In this document: positions 25,274-34,998 of the stretch, one piece after another
Position numbering within the stretch: position 1 is the stretch's first letter
How the letters are laid out: each line of letters opens with the position of its first letter
Source: Streptococcus uberis
GTDB taxonomy: Bacteria > Bacillota > Bacilli > Lactobacillales > Streptococcaceae
Reading direction: 5' to 3'
NCBI RefSeq assembly: GCF_000785785.1
Contig: NZ_JRQN01000018.1
Coordinates: forward strand, 1-43,447
Length of the DNA stretch: 43,447 nucleotides
Position numbers and translations under genes: made by a program
The notes under the pieces: model-generated
Database searches by the model: none
What the model saw: the letters and a program-made list of their open reading frames with translations, nothing else
What the model was told of the DNA's origin: nothing

Positions 25274-28200
25274 ATGAAAACTAAACCAATACTAATTACT
25301 TTGTCGCTCTTAACTGCGACAAGTCTTCTTTGTGGTCAGGAGGTCTATGCCAATGAGCTAGAATCCAAACCTGTCGTCCATAATAATCAGTCTTTAGAAA
25401 ATGATGATTGGTTTGTTGAGGAAGATGATATTGTCGACAAACCAAGTGTTGCGGATGATAGGCCAATCAATAAAGAGGTTTCAGACTTGTTTGGCGATGC
25501 ACCAACTCTGCCAAGTGAAGAAGTGCCAAATACTGAAAAAGTCGTTTCTAGTGATCAGGAAGATCCTGAAGCCTTAGAGGAAGAGACAAGTACTCAGGAT
25601 CAAGCTAGTCCTATAGACGACAAGTCTTCAAAAGTTGGTCAGGAAGGATTGACAGAAGAAATAGAATCCGTTCGGGGAAAAAAGCAACCCACTTTAGAAA
25701 GTTCAGAGTTAGAGCCTCAAGAAGAAACGGTTTCTCAAAAAGAACCTGAAAAGACTCCGATGATAAATGAGGAAGTAAAAGATACTCTAACTAGTCAGCC
25801 AATCAGTGGTTTGGAAAAGAACTTTTTAGAAGATAGACCGCAAGTAGAGCATAACTTAGCCTCAGCAGTTGAACCGGTTGAGCCAATCTGGAAGCTCTCT
25901 GATTTTATTATTAAAAATCAGCAAATCATTGGTTTTACCAAAGAAGGTATCAACAAGTTAAGGCAGACAGGTCATCTTGTCTTGCCTGATAAAGATGAAG
26001 CTGGGCAACCAATTGTGAGGGTTGCCAGTTTTGCCTTTACTCCAAATAAAAAGACAGCTATTCCGGATTATACTAGTCGACCAGGTGAAAATGGTAAGGT
26101 TGATAATCTTGATGTTGACCAACAACCAATTATTAATGAGGGAGAAGAATTTAGTTCCTATGCCCTAAAATCACTTACCATACCAGAAGGCTATCTCTCA
26201 ATTGGTTCAGATGCCTTTACTGAGAATAAGAATTTAACAAGCATCAATTTGCCACAATCATTAAAGTCGATTTCAGACTATGCTTTTGCCCACAATAATT
26301 TGAGTCAGATTATTTTACCTTCATCTCTTGAAAAGATTGGTGATAATGCTTTCTTTGATAACCGTATTAGTAAGGGGCTAGTTCTACCTGAAAGCTTAAA
26401 AGACTTAGGAGAACGCGCCTTTAAGTCCAATCGAATCAGTAAACTTGTCTCAAAGAGTCCTTCTCTAAAAGTATTTAAGGAAGCTGTCTTTGAAGATAAT
26501 TCGCTATCCAACATTGTGATTGAGAGTCCAATTGAGAAGATAGAAGAAAATGCCTTCGCTGCAAATCCAGGTGATGCTCACTATGGAAACGTTGTGGTTA
26601 TTAATTCATCAAAAGCAGCAAAAGAGATTAAGGTCTTTGATAAGCATGTTTATGTTAATCCTGGTAAGGACAAAGAAACAGCTTTACCTAATCTTGATAT
26701 GTCCAAATGGTTGGTTGCAGATTTCACTTATGATGGTACAAGTGTCACAGGTTTTTCAAATAATGGACTTTTAAAAATTCGTCACAATAAACATTTAGAA
26801 ATTCCTAAGCTCAATGCTCAAGGAGAATCTGTCACAGCCATTGCAGCAAATGCTTTTAGAAATGTTGATTTTGAAAATAAGACACTAAGAAAATATGACA
26901 TTGAAGAGCTTATCCTCCCATCAACTATCAAAACTATTGGAGACTTTGCCTTCCAATCTAATAATTTAACCAGCTTTGAAGCCAGTGAAGAGTTAGAAGT
27001 TATTGGACAAGGTGCCTTTATGAATAATCAGATTGATGTTCTGGACTTAAATGATAAGCTAAAAACAATTGGAGACGCAGCTTTTCATATCAACCGAATC
27101 CATGCAATTGTCATTCCTGAAAATGTAGAAAAGATTGGTATTTCAGCCTTTCGTCAAAATGGAGCCCAACACCTGCTCTTTCTAGGGAATAAGCTAAGTG
27201 ATCTAGGGGAAATGGCCTTTTTATCAAATGCCTTGACAGACATTAATCTCAGTGGTTTAGATAATCTGAAGCTGATACCGGTACAAGCATTTGCTGATAA
27301 CCTTTTGGAAACAGTAGCTTTACCACCACACTTGGAAAGTATCTCAGCTCAAGCTTTCAGAACCAATCGCTTAAGTGACATGGTGGTTCCAAATAGCCTA
27401 CAAAATATAGTATTTAATGCTTTTGACCAAAATACTGGTCATCCCAAATACAAAAAGGTTCTTATTGAAACAAAGGATAAGCTGGTTTCACCACTAGCAG
27501 ATGGAGACTTTTTTGTTGTCAATCCAGATGTCTTAAGTAGGGATATGACTCCTATAGCAGATTTGCTCAAACTGATTAAAGAACTTGACTTAGATCAGCT
27601 TCAAGAAACGACAAAGTTCTACTATCTCGATTTAGCAAAAAGAGCTGAAGAACTCTTAAATAATAAGTTGTCACAAGGAGCACAGAACCAATTTGTCAAG
27701 GAAGCCAAATTCTTTATGTCTCGGATTGATTTGGATAAGAGCTTAAAAGAAGCTATCTTAGTCCATAAGAGTCATCCCCATTATAAAGATTCAAGTCTTT
27801 TGGAAGGTAAAATAGGAGAAGCTAAGGTAGCCTACACCAATAGTGCACTCTCAGATCAAAGAATTAACCGTCTGATTAAAGTACTAAACTTCTTAAGTCA
27901 GCTGGTTAAAAATGATGGTAAGTTAGGTTCACCCTATATGGTAGAAGGCGTTTATCATTTGGAATCTCCACTACCTATCCCAGATTATTTCATTGCCCTT
28001 AATCTCTATTTCGACAAAGATGGTAAGATTATCTTTATCTTAGATAGAAGTGAGCAAGTAGGACAAAACCAATTTGATGATTATGGTAATCCAATTATGA
28101 ATATTGACGAGGACAACGAAGGTTATCACAGCTTAGCTATTGCTACTTTGGCAGATTATGAAGGGCTAAGTATTCAAGAAATACTCCATAAAGATCTTTC

Positions 28201-28612
28201 TCAATTACCTCAAATCAGGCTTGTTGAAAAAGCAGCCTACCATAGGGAAGGGATATTCCTCGCCATCAAAGATGCTTGCCAAGATGCACTTAAAGTTCTA
28301 GCTGACAATGCTACTGCAGAGTCACAGAAAGAACAAGCACCATCAGAGAAGATAGAAACAAGTGCTACACAAAATCAAGACAGCCTAGCAAACAGCTTCC
28401 TTCATGATACAAGTACTAGTCCAAGAGGTTTAGCTAACCATAATAGCCAAGAAAAGCAAGCAAGTCAAGAGATGTCAGTAGATACTAAAGATAGCCTTCC
28501 TCAGACTGCTGATCAAGAGAGAAATGCCTTGATGACTTTTGGTCTCTTCTTCTTGAGTCTAGTCTTACTTCCTTTGAAAAGGATTAAAGCAGGTATTTTT
28601 GGTATTAAGTAA
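25274..28612 (+). CDS. Sortase-anchored leucine-rich-repeat surface protein (BspA/LrrG-like)
   Basis: The 1112-residue cell-wall protein starts at ATG 25274 (or GTG 25268), with AAAGGAA upstream. A signal peptide ends near VYANE. A long acidic, proline-rich stalk (~30-190) is followed by two modules. Each opens with a W-L-x-D-F/xGFxxxGxxKLR unit (~198 and ~475) and continues into BspA-type LRR_5 repeats (AFxxNxLxxIxLPxSLxxIGxxAF). A helical region and a C-terminal stalk follow. The anchor is DSLPQTADQERNALM, then a hydrophobic segment and LKRIKAGIFGIK. The motif is LPQTAD, not LPXTG, matching the LPXXXD form reported for S. uberis. Likely role: adhesion. Confidence 0.9.
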   Translation: MKTKPILITLSLLTATSLLCGQEVYANELESKPVVHNNQSLENDDWFVEEDDIVDKPSVADDRPINKEVSDLFGDAPTLPSEEVPNTEKVVSSDQEDPEALEEETSTQDQASPIDDKSSKVGQEGLTEEIESVRGKKQPTLESSELEPQEETVSQKEPEKTPMINEEVKDTLTSQPISGLEKNFLEDRPQVEHNLASAVEPVEPIWKLSDFIIKNQQIIGFTKEGINKLRQTGHLVLPDKDEAGQPIVRVASFAFTPNKKTAIPDYTSRPGENGKVDNLDVDQQPIINEGEEFSSYALKSLTIPEGYLSIGSDAFTENKNLTSINLPQSLKSISDYAFAHNNLSQIILPSSLEKIGDNAFFDNRISKGLVLPESLKDLGERAFKSNRISKLVSKSPSLKVFKEAVFEDNSLSNIVIESPIEKIEENAFAANPGDAHYGNVVVINSSKAAKEIKVFDKHVYVNPGKDKETALPNLDMSKWLVADFTYDGTSVTGFSNNGLLKIRHNKHLEIPKLNAQGESVTAIAANAFRNVDFENKTLRKYDIEELILPSTIKTIGDFAFQSNNLTSFEASEELEVIGQGAFMNNQIDVLDLNDKLKTIGDAAFHINRIHAIVIPENVEKIGISAFRQNGAQHLLFLGNKLSDLGEMAFLSNALTDINLSGLDNLKLIPVQAFADNLLETVALPPHLESISAQAFRTNRLSDMVVPNSLQNIVFNAFDQNTGHPKYKKVLIETKDKLVSPLADGDFFVVNPDVLSRDMTPIADLLKLIKELDLDQLQETTKFYYLDLAKRAEELLNNKLSQGAQNQFVKEAKFFMSRIDLDKSLKEAILVHKSHPHYKDSSLLEGKIGEAKVAYTNSALSDQRINRLIKVLNFLSQLVKNDGKLGSPYMVEGVYHLESPLPIPDYFIALNLYFDKDGKIIFILDRSEQVGQNQFDDYGNPIMNIDEDNEGYHSLAIATLADYEGLSIQEILHKDLSQLPQIRLVEKAAYHREGIFLAIKDACQDALKVLADNATAESQKEQAPSEKIETSATQNQDSLANSFLHDTSTSPRGLANHNSQEKQASQEMSVDTKDSLPQTADQERNALMTFGLFFLSLVLLPLKRIKAGIFGIK

Positions 28613-29021
28613 GGCAAGAGTACAAAAAGTATAGCCTGACATGGTATTTCCAAAATGGGACAGTGGGTAACTTTCTGCTATGCCCAATTAAGATAGTTTT
28701 TGAGAGATTTCCACTTCTCATTTGCTTATCGATCTCACCTTAATTGTGATAATGCTTACTGTCTCATTCTTTGTTCTATTTATTATTCGAATGGAGTGAG
28801 ACCATTCAAGATTGTCTAAGATTGTATCTCATAATTAAGCTTTTGACTATAGAAAGCACTCTTGATTCTCTTTATTAGGATTTGGAGTGTTTTTGTATTC
28901 GAGGATATGCTTGACTTCTTGCCGAATCTTTTTCTTCATCCTCTCCCTAGCCCATCTCTGATTTTTTTGGTTTATCATGTTATAATGATCTTATGTTCAG
29001 TATGTGGTAGAGGAGATTTGT
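28613..29021. other. Intergenic region with terminator-like hairpin
   Basis: No gene is supported. AAGCACTC near 28853 and GAGTGTTTTT near 28886 form a weak terminator. Promoter-like TTATAAT is at about 28980-28986, upstream of the oxidoreductase gene, with a -35 candidate TTTTTT/TTGGTT around 28964. Confidence 0.45.
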
Positions 29022-29984
29022 ATGGCGAAGGTTAGGTATGGTATTGTGTCGACTGCTCAGGTGGCTCCCCGTTTTATTGAGGGAGTGCGTTTGGCTGGGA
29101 ATGGAGAAGTGGTGGCTGTCTCGAGCCGCTCTTTTGAAGTGGCTCAAGAGTTTGCTGAACAACATGATATTCCTAAGGCTTATGGTTCTTTGACTGGTCT
29201 TTTGGCTGACAAGAATGTCGACGTCGTCTATGTACCAACTATCAACAAGGACCACTTTAATGTGGCTAAGAAGGCCCTGAAGGCTAACAAACATGTGCTG
29301 GTTGAAAAGCCCTTTACGCTTACTTTTGATGAGGCGCGTGAGCTCTTTGATATGGCTTATCGTCGTGACCTTTTCTTGATGGAGGCGCAAAAGTCGGTCT
29401 TCATTCCTTTAACTGATGTCATTAAAGAGACCATTGAATCTGGGGAAATTGGGGATGTCGTTTCGGTTTCATCCGTTACCTCTTACCCTAACATTGATCA
29501 TATTTCCTGGTTCCGCGATCTGTCTGCTGGAGGAGGTGCAACCCACTTTATGGCGCCTTACGCGCTAGCCTATCTGCAGTACATCTTTGATTCGTCCATT
29601 GAAAAGGCAGGTGGCATCGCCAACTTTCCTAAGAACCAGAGCGACAGCCAGGCCAAGCTTATCTTACAGTTGAAGAATGGTGTCATTGCAGACATTTACC
29701 TGACGACAGAAATTAAACGAAAACATAAAATGACCATCTATGGAACCAAAGGGTCGCTAGAGATTCCTAGCTTTTGGAAGTCAACGGCAGCTACGATAAT
29801 TCACGAGGATGGCAGCCGCAGGTTGCTTGAGGCGCCCATGGTTAGTGATTTTGCTTCTGAAGCTTTCCACGTCAGTCAGATGATTCAAGAAGGTGAAATT
29901 ATCAGTCCCATCATGCGTCCAGAGATGACCCTGATGGGCATCAAAATCATCGAAGACCTCTACAAATCATGGGGCAAATTTTAA
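29022..29984 (+). CDS. Gfo/Idh/MocA-family oxidoreductase
   Basis: The 320-residue NAD(P)-dependent oxidoreductase has an N-terminal Rossmann fold ([19 protein letters not shown]) and the conserved EKP lysine motif ([15 protein letters not shown], ~residues 88-102). The C-terminal dimerisation/substrate domain contains [17 protein letters not shown]. The start ATG 29022 follows GAGGAG. The substrate cannot be deduced; these enzymes usually act on sugars or inositols. It appears monocistronic and has noticeably higher GC than the island to its left. Confidence 0.9.
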   Translation: MAKVRYGIVSTAQVAPRFIEGVRLAGNGEVVAVSSRSFEVAQEFAEQHDIPKAYGSLTGLLADKNVDVVYVPTINKDHFNVAKKALKANKHVLVEKPFTLTFDEARELFDMAYRRDLFLMEAQKSVFIPLTDVIKETIESGEIGDVVSVSSVTSYPNIDHISWFRDLSAGGGATHFMAPYALAYLQYIFDSSIEKAGGIANFPKNQSDSQAKLILQLKNGVIADIYLTTEIKRKHKMTIYGTKGSLEIPSFWKSTAATIIHEDGSRRLLEAPMVSDFASEAFHVSQMIQEGEIISPIMRPEMTLMGIKIIEDLYKSWGKF

Positions 29985-30095
29985 GAGTAAGACAGCAATC
30001 CGTAATTTTGGAGGAGTTTGATTTGGTCGCCTCAGTTCTGCAAAGTTGAGTAGGGTTGTTACAGTTGATTTATCAACCTATTAGAGTCAATTTAG

Positions 30096-30350
30096 CCACT
30101 GTATCTTACACTAAAAACAAGAATCATCTCAGGTGCCATTCTGTCTTGGATTACCATGATTTCAGAATTATCAACGTCAATTCTTTTGTATCATATCAAA
30201 ACAAAAACAATGACTGTTGCTATCTATACAGAAGTATTAAGAGGTAATTTTGGTATTGCAGCAGCCTTATCTACTCTCCTGACAGGCTTTACTGTTATTT
30301 CCTTGTTACTCTTTATGAAAGTATCCAAGAGTGATAGTATAACCATGTAA
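30096..30350 (+). pseudogene. ABC transporter permease C-terminal remnant
   Basis: The frame reads RIISGAILSWITMISELSTS, then TVAIYTEVLRGNFGIAAALS and LLLFMKVSKSDSITM before a stop. This is the end of a binding-protein-dependent transport permease of the iron/phosphonate type (two last membrane helices). The gene body and ATP-binding protein are missing, and a stop lies just upstream, so it is a relic. Confidence 0.65.
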
Positions 30351-30388
30351 ATTTTTTTATTAATGTTGTTCCTTTAATATTTTTAAGC

Positions 30389-30420
30389 AAACCCCACCTT
30401 AAGAAGTGGGTTTTTGTTTG
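30389..30420 (+). terminator. Terminator after the permease remnant
   Basis: AAACCCCAC pairs with GTGGGTTTTT across CTTAAGAA, ending in a T run. Confidence 0.85.
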
Positions 30421-30530
30421 TTTTGAAGTATGGTTGCTTTAATTGTTTATTTGACGACTTTCTGCTTGTATAAAGATTAAAATTGATGAATAATAGAAGT
30501 AGTAGATGACAGTAACCAAAGGAGTGACAG

Positions 30531-31454
30531 ATGACAGAAGAAAAAAGTAAAACTGAGCAATCCATTATTGAAATCAATATGGATTTGGTATCTGATTCTG
30601 AGCTTATGCTGTATTTTGATTCAGGTTTATTGGATCACGAAATTGTTACTTATGCTAGAGATGCTTATGAAGCCTCTTTTATTGAAGAAAATGGGGAGCG
30701 TTTAACAGCGGTCATTCACATTTTGGATGAAACTTATGATAATTATAAAATAGGTGACATGCCAAAATCTCTTCCTTTATTATTTGTTGTAAGTGATTCT
30801 GCTATTCTGGTCTTAACCAATCACAAAACTTCAGCTCAATTTGCAAGAATCAGGTCTGACTTATCACAACATAAGAGTAATAAAGTTCTCCTATTTGAAG
30901 CCATTATGCTGTTGACAAAAGCGTATTTCAAATTGATGGAAAAAATTATTACGCTCCGTGATGATGTCATCAAGGATTTACAAAAACGGCCTCGTAAAGA
31001 AAATATTGCTAAGTTAGCAAAATTGCAAAGTGGGTCAGTTTATTTGTTGATGGCGGCGCAACAAAATGCAGATATGCTGAAAGACTTTAACAACTTATCA
31101 AGCTACGAAGCATCTAGTGATGAGGAAAAGGAAGTGTTTACTGATGCAATAATTGAAAGTCGACAACTCTATCAGATGACCTCTTTACATGAGCGTCTCT
31201 TAAATGAGATTGCATCGTCATATAATAATGTACTAAGCAATCGTTTGAATGACAACATTACTAATTTGACCATTCTTTCTATTGGCTTGGCCATTGTTAC
31301 AGCTGTTAGCAGTTTTTATGGGATGAATATCAAACTGCCATTTGCAAAAGTTGACATTGTCTGGCTTTTAATCACGGTCATATCATCACTTGTTGCCTTT
31401 ATTTGTATGGTTTGGATGCGTCAGTACGTTAACAAAGACCATGACGATGATTAG
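30531..31454 (+). CDS. CorA-family magnesium/divalent cation transporter
   Basis: The 307-residue protein has a cytoplasmic N-terminal domain, a long helical stalk (~110-240) and two C-terminal membrane helices. They flank the family signature FYGMNIKLP (~263-271), the GMN selectivity filter. The C-terminal tail MRQYVNKDHDDD is charged, as expected. ATG 30531 follows AAAGGAGTG. It is likely to form a pentamer in the membrane taking up Mg2+ (or Co2+/Ni2+). The YjbR-like gene starts 18 bp downstream, so the genes may be co-transcribed. Confidence 0.93.
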   Translation: MTEEKSKTEQSIIEINMDLVSDSELMLYFDSGLLDHEIVTYARDAYEASFIEENGERLTAVIHILDETYDNYKIGDMPKSLPLLFVVSDSAILVLTNHKTSAQFARIRSDLSQHKSNKVLLFEAIMLLTKAYFKLMEKIITLRDDVIKDLQKRPRKENIAKLAKLQSGSVYLLMAAQQNADMLKDFNNLSSYEASSDEEKEVFTDAIIESRQLYQMTSLHERLLNEIASSYNNVLSNRLNDNITNLTILSIGLAIVTAVSSFYGMNIKLPFAKVDIVWLLITVISSLVAFICMVWMRQYVNKDHDDD

Positions 31455-31472
31455 TTTAAATGAAAGGAAATT

Positions 31473-32552
31473 ATGTTTGACCCAAATAAAATGTTTGCGA
31501 ATCAAGTAGTAGATATCAACTTACTTGCTGATTTTGGCTTTCATAAGAAGCCAGATAATTCCTATACCTATGAAACACGCATTATGGATGAGGCTTTTCA
31601 AATCACCATAACAGTCGATGCAGATAAAGGTATTGAGACAGCTATTATTGATCTTGACTTGAATGAACCCTATCATGCAATCTATGCCAAAAGTCGTAGT
31701 GGCTATGTTTCAGAAGTAAGACAGGCTTACACAGAAGTGCTTGAGGATTTTACTGGGCGCTGCTGTCAGGAACATCCCTTTTTATCAGCTCAAATGAACA
31801 GGATGGCTGTCAAAATTGCTGATAGCTTTGCTGATTCATGGGACAAGCCCTTTGAAAAAGCTCAAGACTATAGCTCCTATCGGGTGGCTGGTAAGTGGTA
31901 CGCGCTGGTTTATCCGGCCAAGGGTCGCCAGTTTGAAGGCATTGCAGATGACAAGAAGGATAAGGATTTTGAGGCGGTCAATCTCAAGGTTAACCCCAAA
32001 GATATGGCGGAATTGCTAGCGCTTGAAGGCGTCTACCCCGCCTATCACATGTCCAAGAAATCATGGGTGTCGGTTCTTCTGGATGACGGTCTCTCAGACC
32101 AAGTCTTGTGGACCTTGCTTAGTAAGAGTCGACAATTAGTCGCTCCTTCAGCATTAGCAAATCCTGACGGTGGCCCTGATTATTGGGTTATCCCTGCTAA
32201 TCTCAAGTACTATGATATAGATAGTGAGTTTGCTGCTAATCCAGAGATTCTTTGGACACAAAAAGCCAGTATCAAAGCTGGCGACTATGTCTTTATCTAT
32301 ATCACAGCTCCTACCAAGGCTATTCGCTATGGCTGTCAAGTGCTAGAAGCAAATATCTCTAATCAGGGCTACCGCAAGAAAACAGGTATTGATCAGCTGA
32401 TGCGACTGCGCTTGATCACACATTACCAAGATGACCAGGTGACTTTTGATATCATGACATCAAAGGGTGTAGCTGCTGTTCGTGGACCACGGCGCATGCA
32501 TCCAGATTTAATTGCTTATTTAAAAGAAAATAAGTTATGGGAAATGGTCTAA
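31473..32552 (+). CDS. MmcQ/YjbR-like protein with C-terminal EVE-like domain
   Basis: The 359-residue protein has two parts. Residues ~90-205 contain a YjbR/MmcQ-type CyaY-like fold (ADSFADSWDKPFEKAQDYSS, KWYALVY, VNLKVNPKDMAELLALEGVY, HMSKKSWVSVLLDDG). Residues ~235-355 (YWVIPANLKYYDI, WTQKASIKAGDYVFIYITAP, CQVLEANI) look like an EVE/PUA-like domain that binds modified bases or RNA. The fusion suggests a nucleic-acid-related role, but the function is unknown. The start ATG 31473 follows GAAAGGAA. A B3/B4-domain gene follows after 12 bp, so they probably form one unit with the CorA gene. Confidence 0.78.
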   Translation: MFDPNKMFANQVVDINLLADFGFHKKPDNSYTYETRIMDEAFQITITVDADKGIETAIIDLDLNEPYHAIYAKSRSGYVSEVRQAYTEVLEDFTGRCCQEHPFLSAQMNRMAVKIADSFADSWDKPFEKAQDYSSYRVAGKWYALVYPAKGRQFEGIADDKKDKDFEAVNLKVNPKDMAELLALEGVYPAYHMSKKSWVSVLLDDGLSDQVLWTLLSKSRQLVAPSALANPDGGPDYWVIPANLKYYDIDSEFAANPEILWTQKASIKAGDYVFIYITAPTKAIRYGCQVLEANISNQGYRKKTGIDQLMRLRLITHYQDDQVTFDIMTSKGVAAVRGPRRMHPDLIAYLKENKLWEMV

Positions 32553-32564
32553 AAGGAGAATAAG

Positions 32565-33267
32565 ATGAAACGATTTATTGTTGATCACAGTTTTTGGGAA
32601 CTATTTCCAGAAGCTAAACTTGGTGTCTTGCTCTTGAAGAATTATAATGGTTTAGGGGAATCAAGTCCCGAAATTAAGGCTCTCTTAGAAGAAAGCCACA
32701 AATTAGCTGAAGAGCACATTGATGATCGTAACTTTAGTGACAGTGATGTGGTTCAAACTTATCGTAAGGCTTACCAAAAGTTTAAAACTAAAAAGGGAGT
32801 GCGCTCAAGTATCGAGCTCTGTTGAAACGTGTTGCCAATGGTCAAAAAATTCCGTCTATTGATCCTTTGGTAGACATTTACAATGCAGCAAGTTTGCGTT
32901 TTGGTTTGCCTGTCGGTGCTGAAGATAGTGATCGCTTTGTAGGTGATTTGCAGTTGACAATAACGGATGGCGATGATGAATTCTTTCTGATTGGCGATGA
33001 CAAAAACAGTCCCACTCTGCCTAATGAGCTTTGCTACAAAGATGGTTCTGGTGCGGTTTGTCGTTGTCTTAATTGGCGAGATGGTGAGCGGACGATGATT
33101 CAACCCATACAAAAAACGCTTTTGTAGTGATTGAAATGCTTAATCCAGCTGACGCAGACCGCATGCAAGAAGCACTGACTTTCATGGAAGGCCAAGCTAA
33201 GCTTCAACTAAGAGCTGAAACAGAAATACATATCTTAGACAAGCATTTTTCAAGTATTATGTTGTAA
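32565..33267 (+). pseudogene. B3/B4 tRNA-synthetase-like domain protein, twice frameshifted
   Basis: When read through two one-base gaps this is a protein of about 234 residues: MKRFIVDHSFWELFPEAKLG ... KRVANGQKIPSIDPLVDIYN ... GDLQLTITDGDDEFF ... SSIML, resembling free-standing B3/B4 editing-domain proteins related to PheRS beta. A G appears missing at 32815-32816 and an A in the run at 33111-33116. All the remaining sequence is well preserved, so these are recent lesions or base-calling errors. The first frame ends at 32825 and the second starts by chance at 32822. Confidence 0.82.
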
Positions 33268-33404
33268 GCCAAAATAGAGTGGGACAGACACCCATGAAGT
33301 TATAAATCAATACAAAAAGCTTTTGATTAAATTTATCATTCAAATTCATACCTGAGGTCCACTGGGTCTTAAATGCCCTCTTTCTTGTTTCATGGAGGAC
33401 AGAT

Positions 33405-33427
33405 AAAAAGACCCACTGGGTCTTTTT
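33405..33427. terminator. Terminator after argR
   Basis: AAAAAGACCC and GGGTCTTTTT pair across ACT. The hairpin overlaps the argR stop on the minus strand and would also stop rightward transcripts. Confidence 0.85.
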
Positions 33428-33899
33428 ATTTATTACTAAAGAAGAATGGTGGGGTGTAATGACTGAGCGTGTCATAACATCTTTGGGCTGCGTCGTGGTC
33501 TTCGCAGATAATGAGGCAGGTGTCATCGCCACAGACGGTGGCTACGATTTCTGGAATCTGCATGGCGTCAAGAATTGACCCAAATGATTGGGCAAGTCCA
33601 GGTAAGGTTTTTAGGACGATTTGATTTTGAACGACGCGCAACATCACAAGTGCATCTTCCATATAAAAGCGCAAGCGATGTTCCCAACGGGTTTGAGAGA
33701 TGGATAGGGCTTCATAATGTGTTTCTGAACCATTGGATACTTTGACCAAATTGAGTTCCTTCATATCACGTGATAAGGTAGCTTGCGTGATGTGAATGCC
33801 ATTTTTTTTGAGGCGATCTTGTAATTCTTGTTGTGTATGAATAGTAGTCTCTGAAATCAAAGACCGAATCAATTGATGTCTCGTCTCTTTTTTATTCAT
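33426..33899 (-). CDS. argR: Arginine repressor, ArgR/AhrC family
   Basis: The 157-residue protein has the winged-helix N-terminus of arginine repressors ([32 protein letters not shown]) and the C-terminal oligomerisation/arginine-binding domain (~80-150, [17 protein letters not shown]). I prefer ATG 33899 because AGAGGA is eight bases upstream; the ATG at 33905 is too close. It lies next to the ADI genes and is divergent from a Crp/Fnr regulator, so it probably activates or derepresses the arc operon in response to arginine, as ArgR-type regulators do in other streptococci. Confidence 0.92.
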   Translation of the reverse strand: MNKKETRHQLIRSLISETTIHTQQELQDRLKKNGIHITQATLSRDMKELNLVKVSNGSETHYEALSISQTRWEHRLRFYMEDALVMLRVVQNQIVLKTLPGLAQSFGSILDAMQIPEIVATVCGDDTCLIICEDHDAAQRCYDTLSHYTPPFFFSNK

Positions 33900-33936
33900 T
33901 TTCATGTTCCTCTAATCTTTTGCAAATATTAAGCAA

Positions 33937-33965
33937 AGTATATCAAAAAGAACCTAGCCTGTAAA
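33937..33965 (-). promoter_or_regulatory. argR promoter
   Basis: On the minus strand TTTACA (33965-33960), 17 bp, TATACT (33942-33937). Confidence 0.8.
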
Positions 33966-34041
33966 GTTTTTTCTGAACGCTTTCATAAATGTTCGTATTA
34001 TGGTAAAATGGAGCTATACGGATAAAAATAGGAGGTCAGAT

Positions 34042-34722
34042 TTGATTAAAAGAGAAGATTATCAGTACCTTAGAAAATTAGATGATTTTAAGTATTTTTC
34101 AATTGAAGAATTCGACAAAATTGTCGGGCAAATGGAACATCGTAAAGCCCCAAAGGGACATATTCTATTTTTTGAAGGCGATCGTCGCGATAAATTATTT
34201 TTAGTCACAGAAGGGTATTTTAAGATCGAGCAAACTGATTCAACTGGTGAATTTATCTATACTGATTTTATCAGACATGGCACAATTTTTCCTTACGGTG
34301 GCCTATTTAATGATCCTAACTATCATTTTTCTGTGGTGGCAATGACAGATGTCTCTTACTATTATATTCCAACAGAACTATATGAAACATTTTCAATCAC
34401 TAATCAGCACCAAATGGTACACTTATATAGTAAAATTTCCCGTTTACTTGAATTGCATGAACTAAGGGTAAGAAATCTTATTACTTCAAGTGCAAGTTCT
34501 CGCGTTATTCAATCATTAGCGATATTACTGATTGAAATGGGGAAAGAAGATGGTAGAGTACCTTTTCAATTAACAAGTAGCGATATAGCAAGTATGAGTG
34601 GTACTACAAGGGAAACGGTTAGTCATGTATTAAGGCAACTAAAGAAGGATAACCGTATCACGTCAAAAGGAAAATTTATTACCTTTACTGATAAAAAGTA
34701 TTTTTTAAATTATACAAGTTGA
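34042..34722 (+). CDS. Crp/Fnr-family regulator of the arginine deiminase operon
   Basis: The 226-residue protein has a cyclic-nucleotide-binding-like beta-roll domain (~20-130, KGHILFFEGDRRDKLFLVTE), a dimer helix, and a Crp-type helix-turn-helix (TSSDIASMSGTTRETVSHVL, ~178-197). The start is TTG 34042, with AGGAGGT at 34030-34036. No N-terminal cysteine cluster is seen, so oxygen sensing by an Fe-S cluster as in E. coli Fnr is unlikely. Position directly before arcA matches ArcR/FlpS-type activators of streptococcal ADI operons. It is inferred to control arcA upstream sites. Confidence 0.87.
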   Translation: MIKREDYQYLRKLDDFKYFSIEEFDKIVGQMEHRKAPKGHILFFEGDRRDKLFLVTEGYFKIEQTDSTGEFIYTDFIRHGTIFPYGGLFNDPNYHFSVVAMTDVSYYYIPTELYETFSITNQHQMVHLYSKISRLLELHELRVRNLITSSASSRVIQSLAILLIEMGKEDGRVPFQLTSSDIASMSGTTRETVSHVLRQLKKDNRITSKGKFITFTDKKYFLNYTS

Positions 34723-34813
34723 AAATCAAAAAAACTTTGTTTTTTTTGATTTTTTTGTATTATTTTTTAATTTATAAAGATAAATATTTACGATAAAATG
34801 AAAGAAACATACA

Positions 34814-34827
34814 AGTAAACGCATTCA
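34814..34827. promoter_or_regulatory. cre-like site 1 upstream of arcA
   Basis: AGTAAACGCATTCA resembles a CcpA cre (centre AAACGCAT) and lies 185 bp before arcA. Carbon repression of ADI operons is known in streptococci. Confidence 0.45.
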
Positions 34828-34859
34828 AATTTATAAAGATACATTTCGGAGCTTAAAAA

Positions 34860-34873
34860 TGTAAGCGATTACG
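34860..34873. promoter_or_regulatory. cre site 2 upstream of arcA
   Basis: TGTAAGCGATTACG is a strong match to the catabolite-responsive element, 126 bp before the arcA start. A possible promoter, TTTCCA-N16-TATGAT, lies downstream near 34912-34939. Confidence 0.7.
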
Positions 34874-34998
34874 CAAAAATAACGTGAAGGAATTCCCATT
34901 TTTTCCAAAGATAAATTGTAAACTATGATTGTAAGCAAGGTTAGAGACCTTGAAACGTGAATTCACAACTTATCACATTTGGAAAAGAGGTAATTCTT

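Noticed and set aside
34957..34998. Upstream in-frame ATG for arcA
   Set aside because: The 14 extra residues do not match the family, and AAAAGAGG is placed for ATG 34999.
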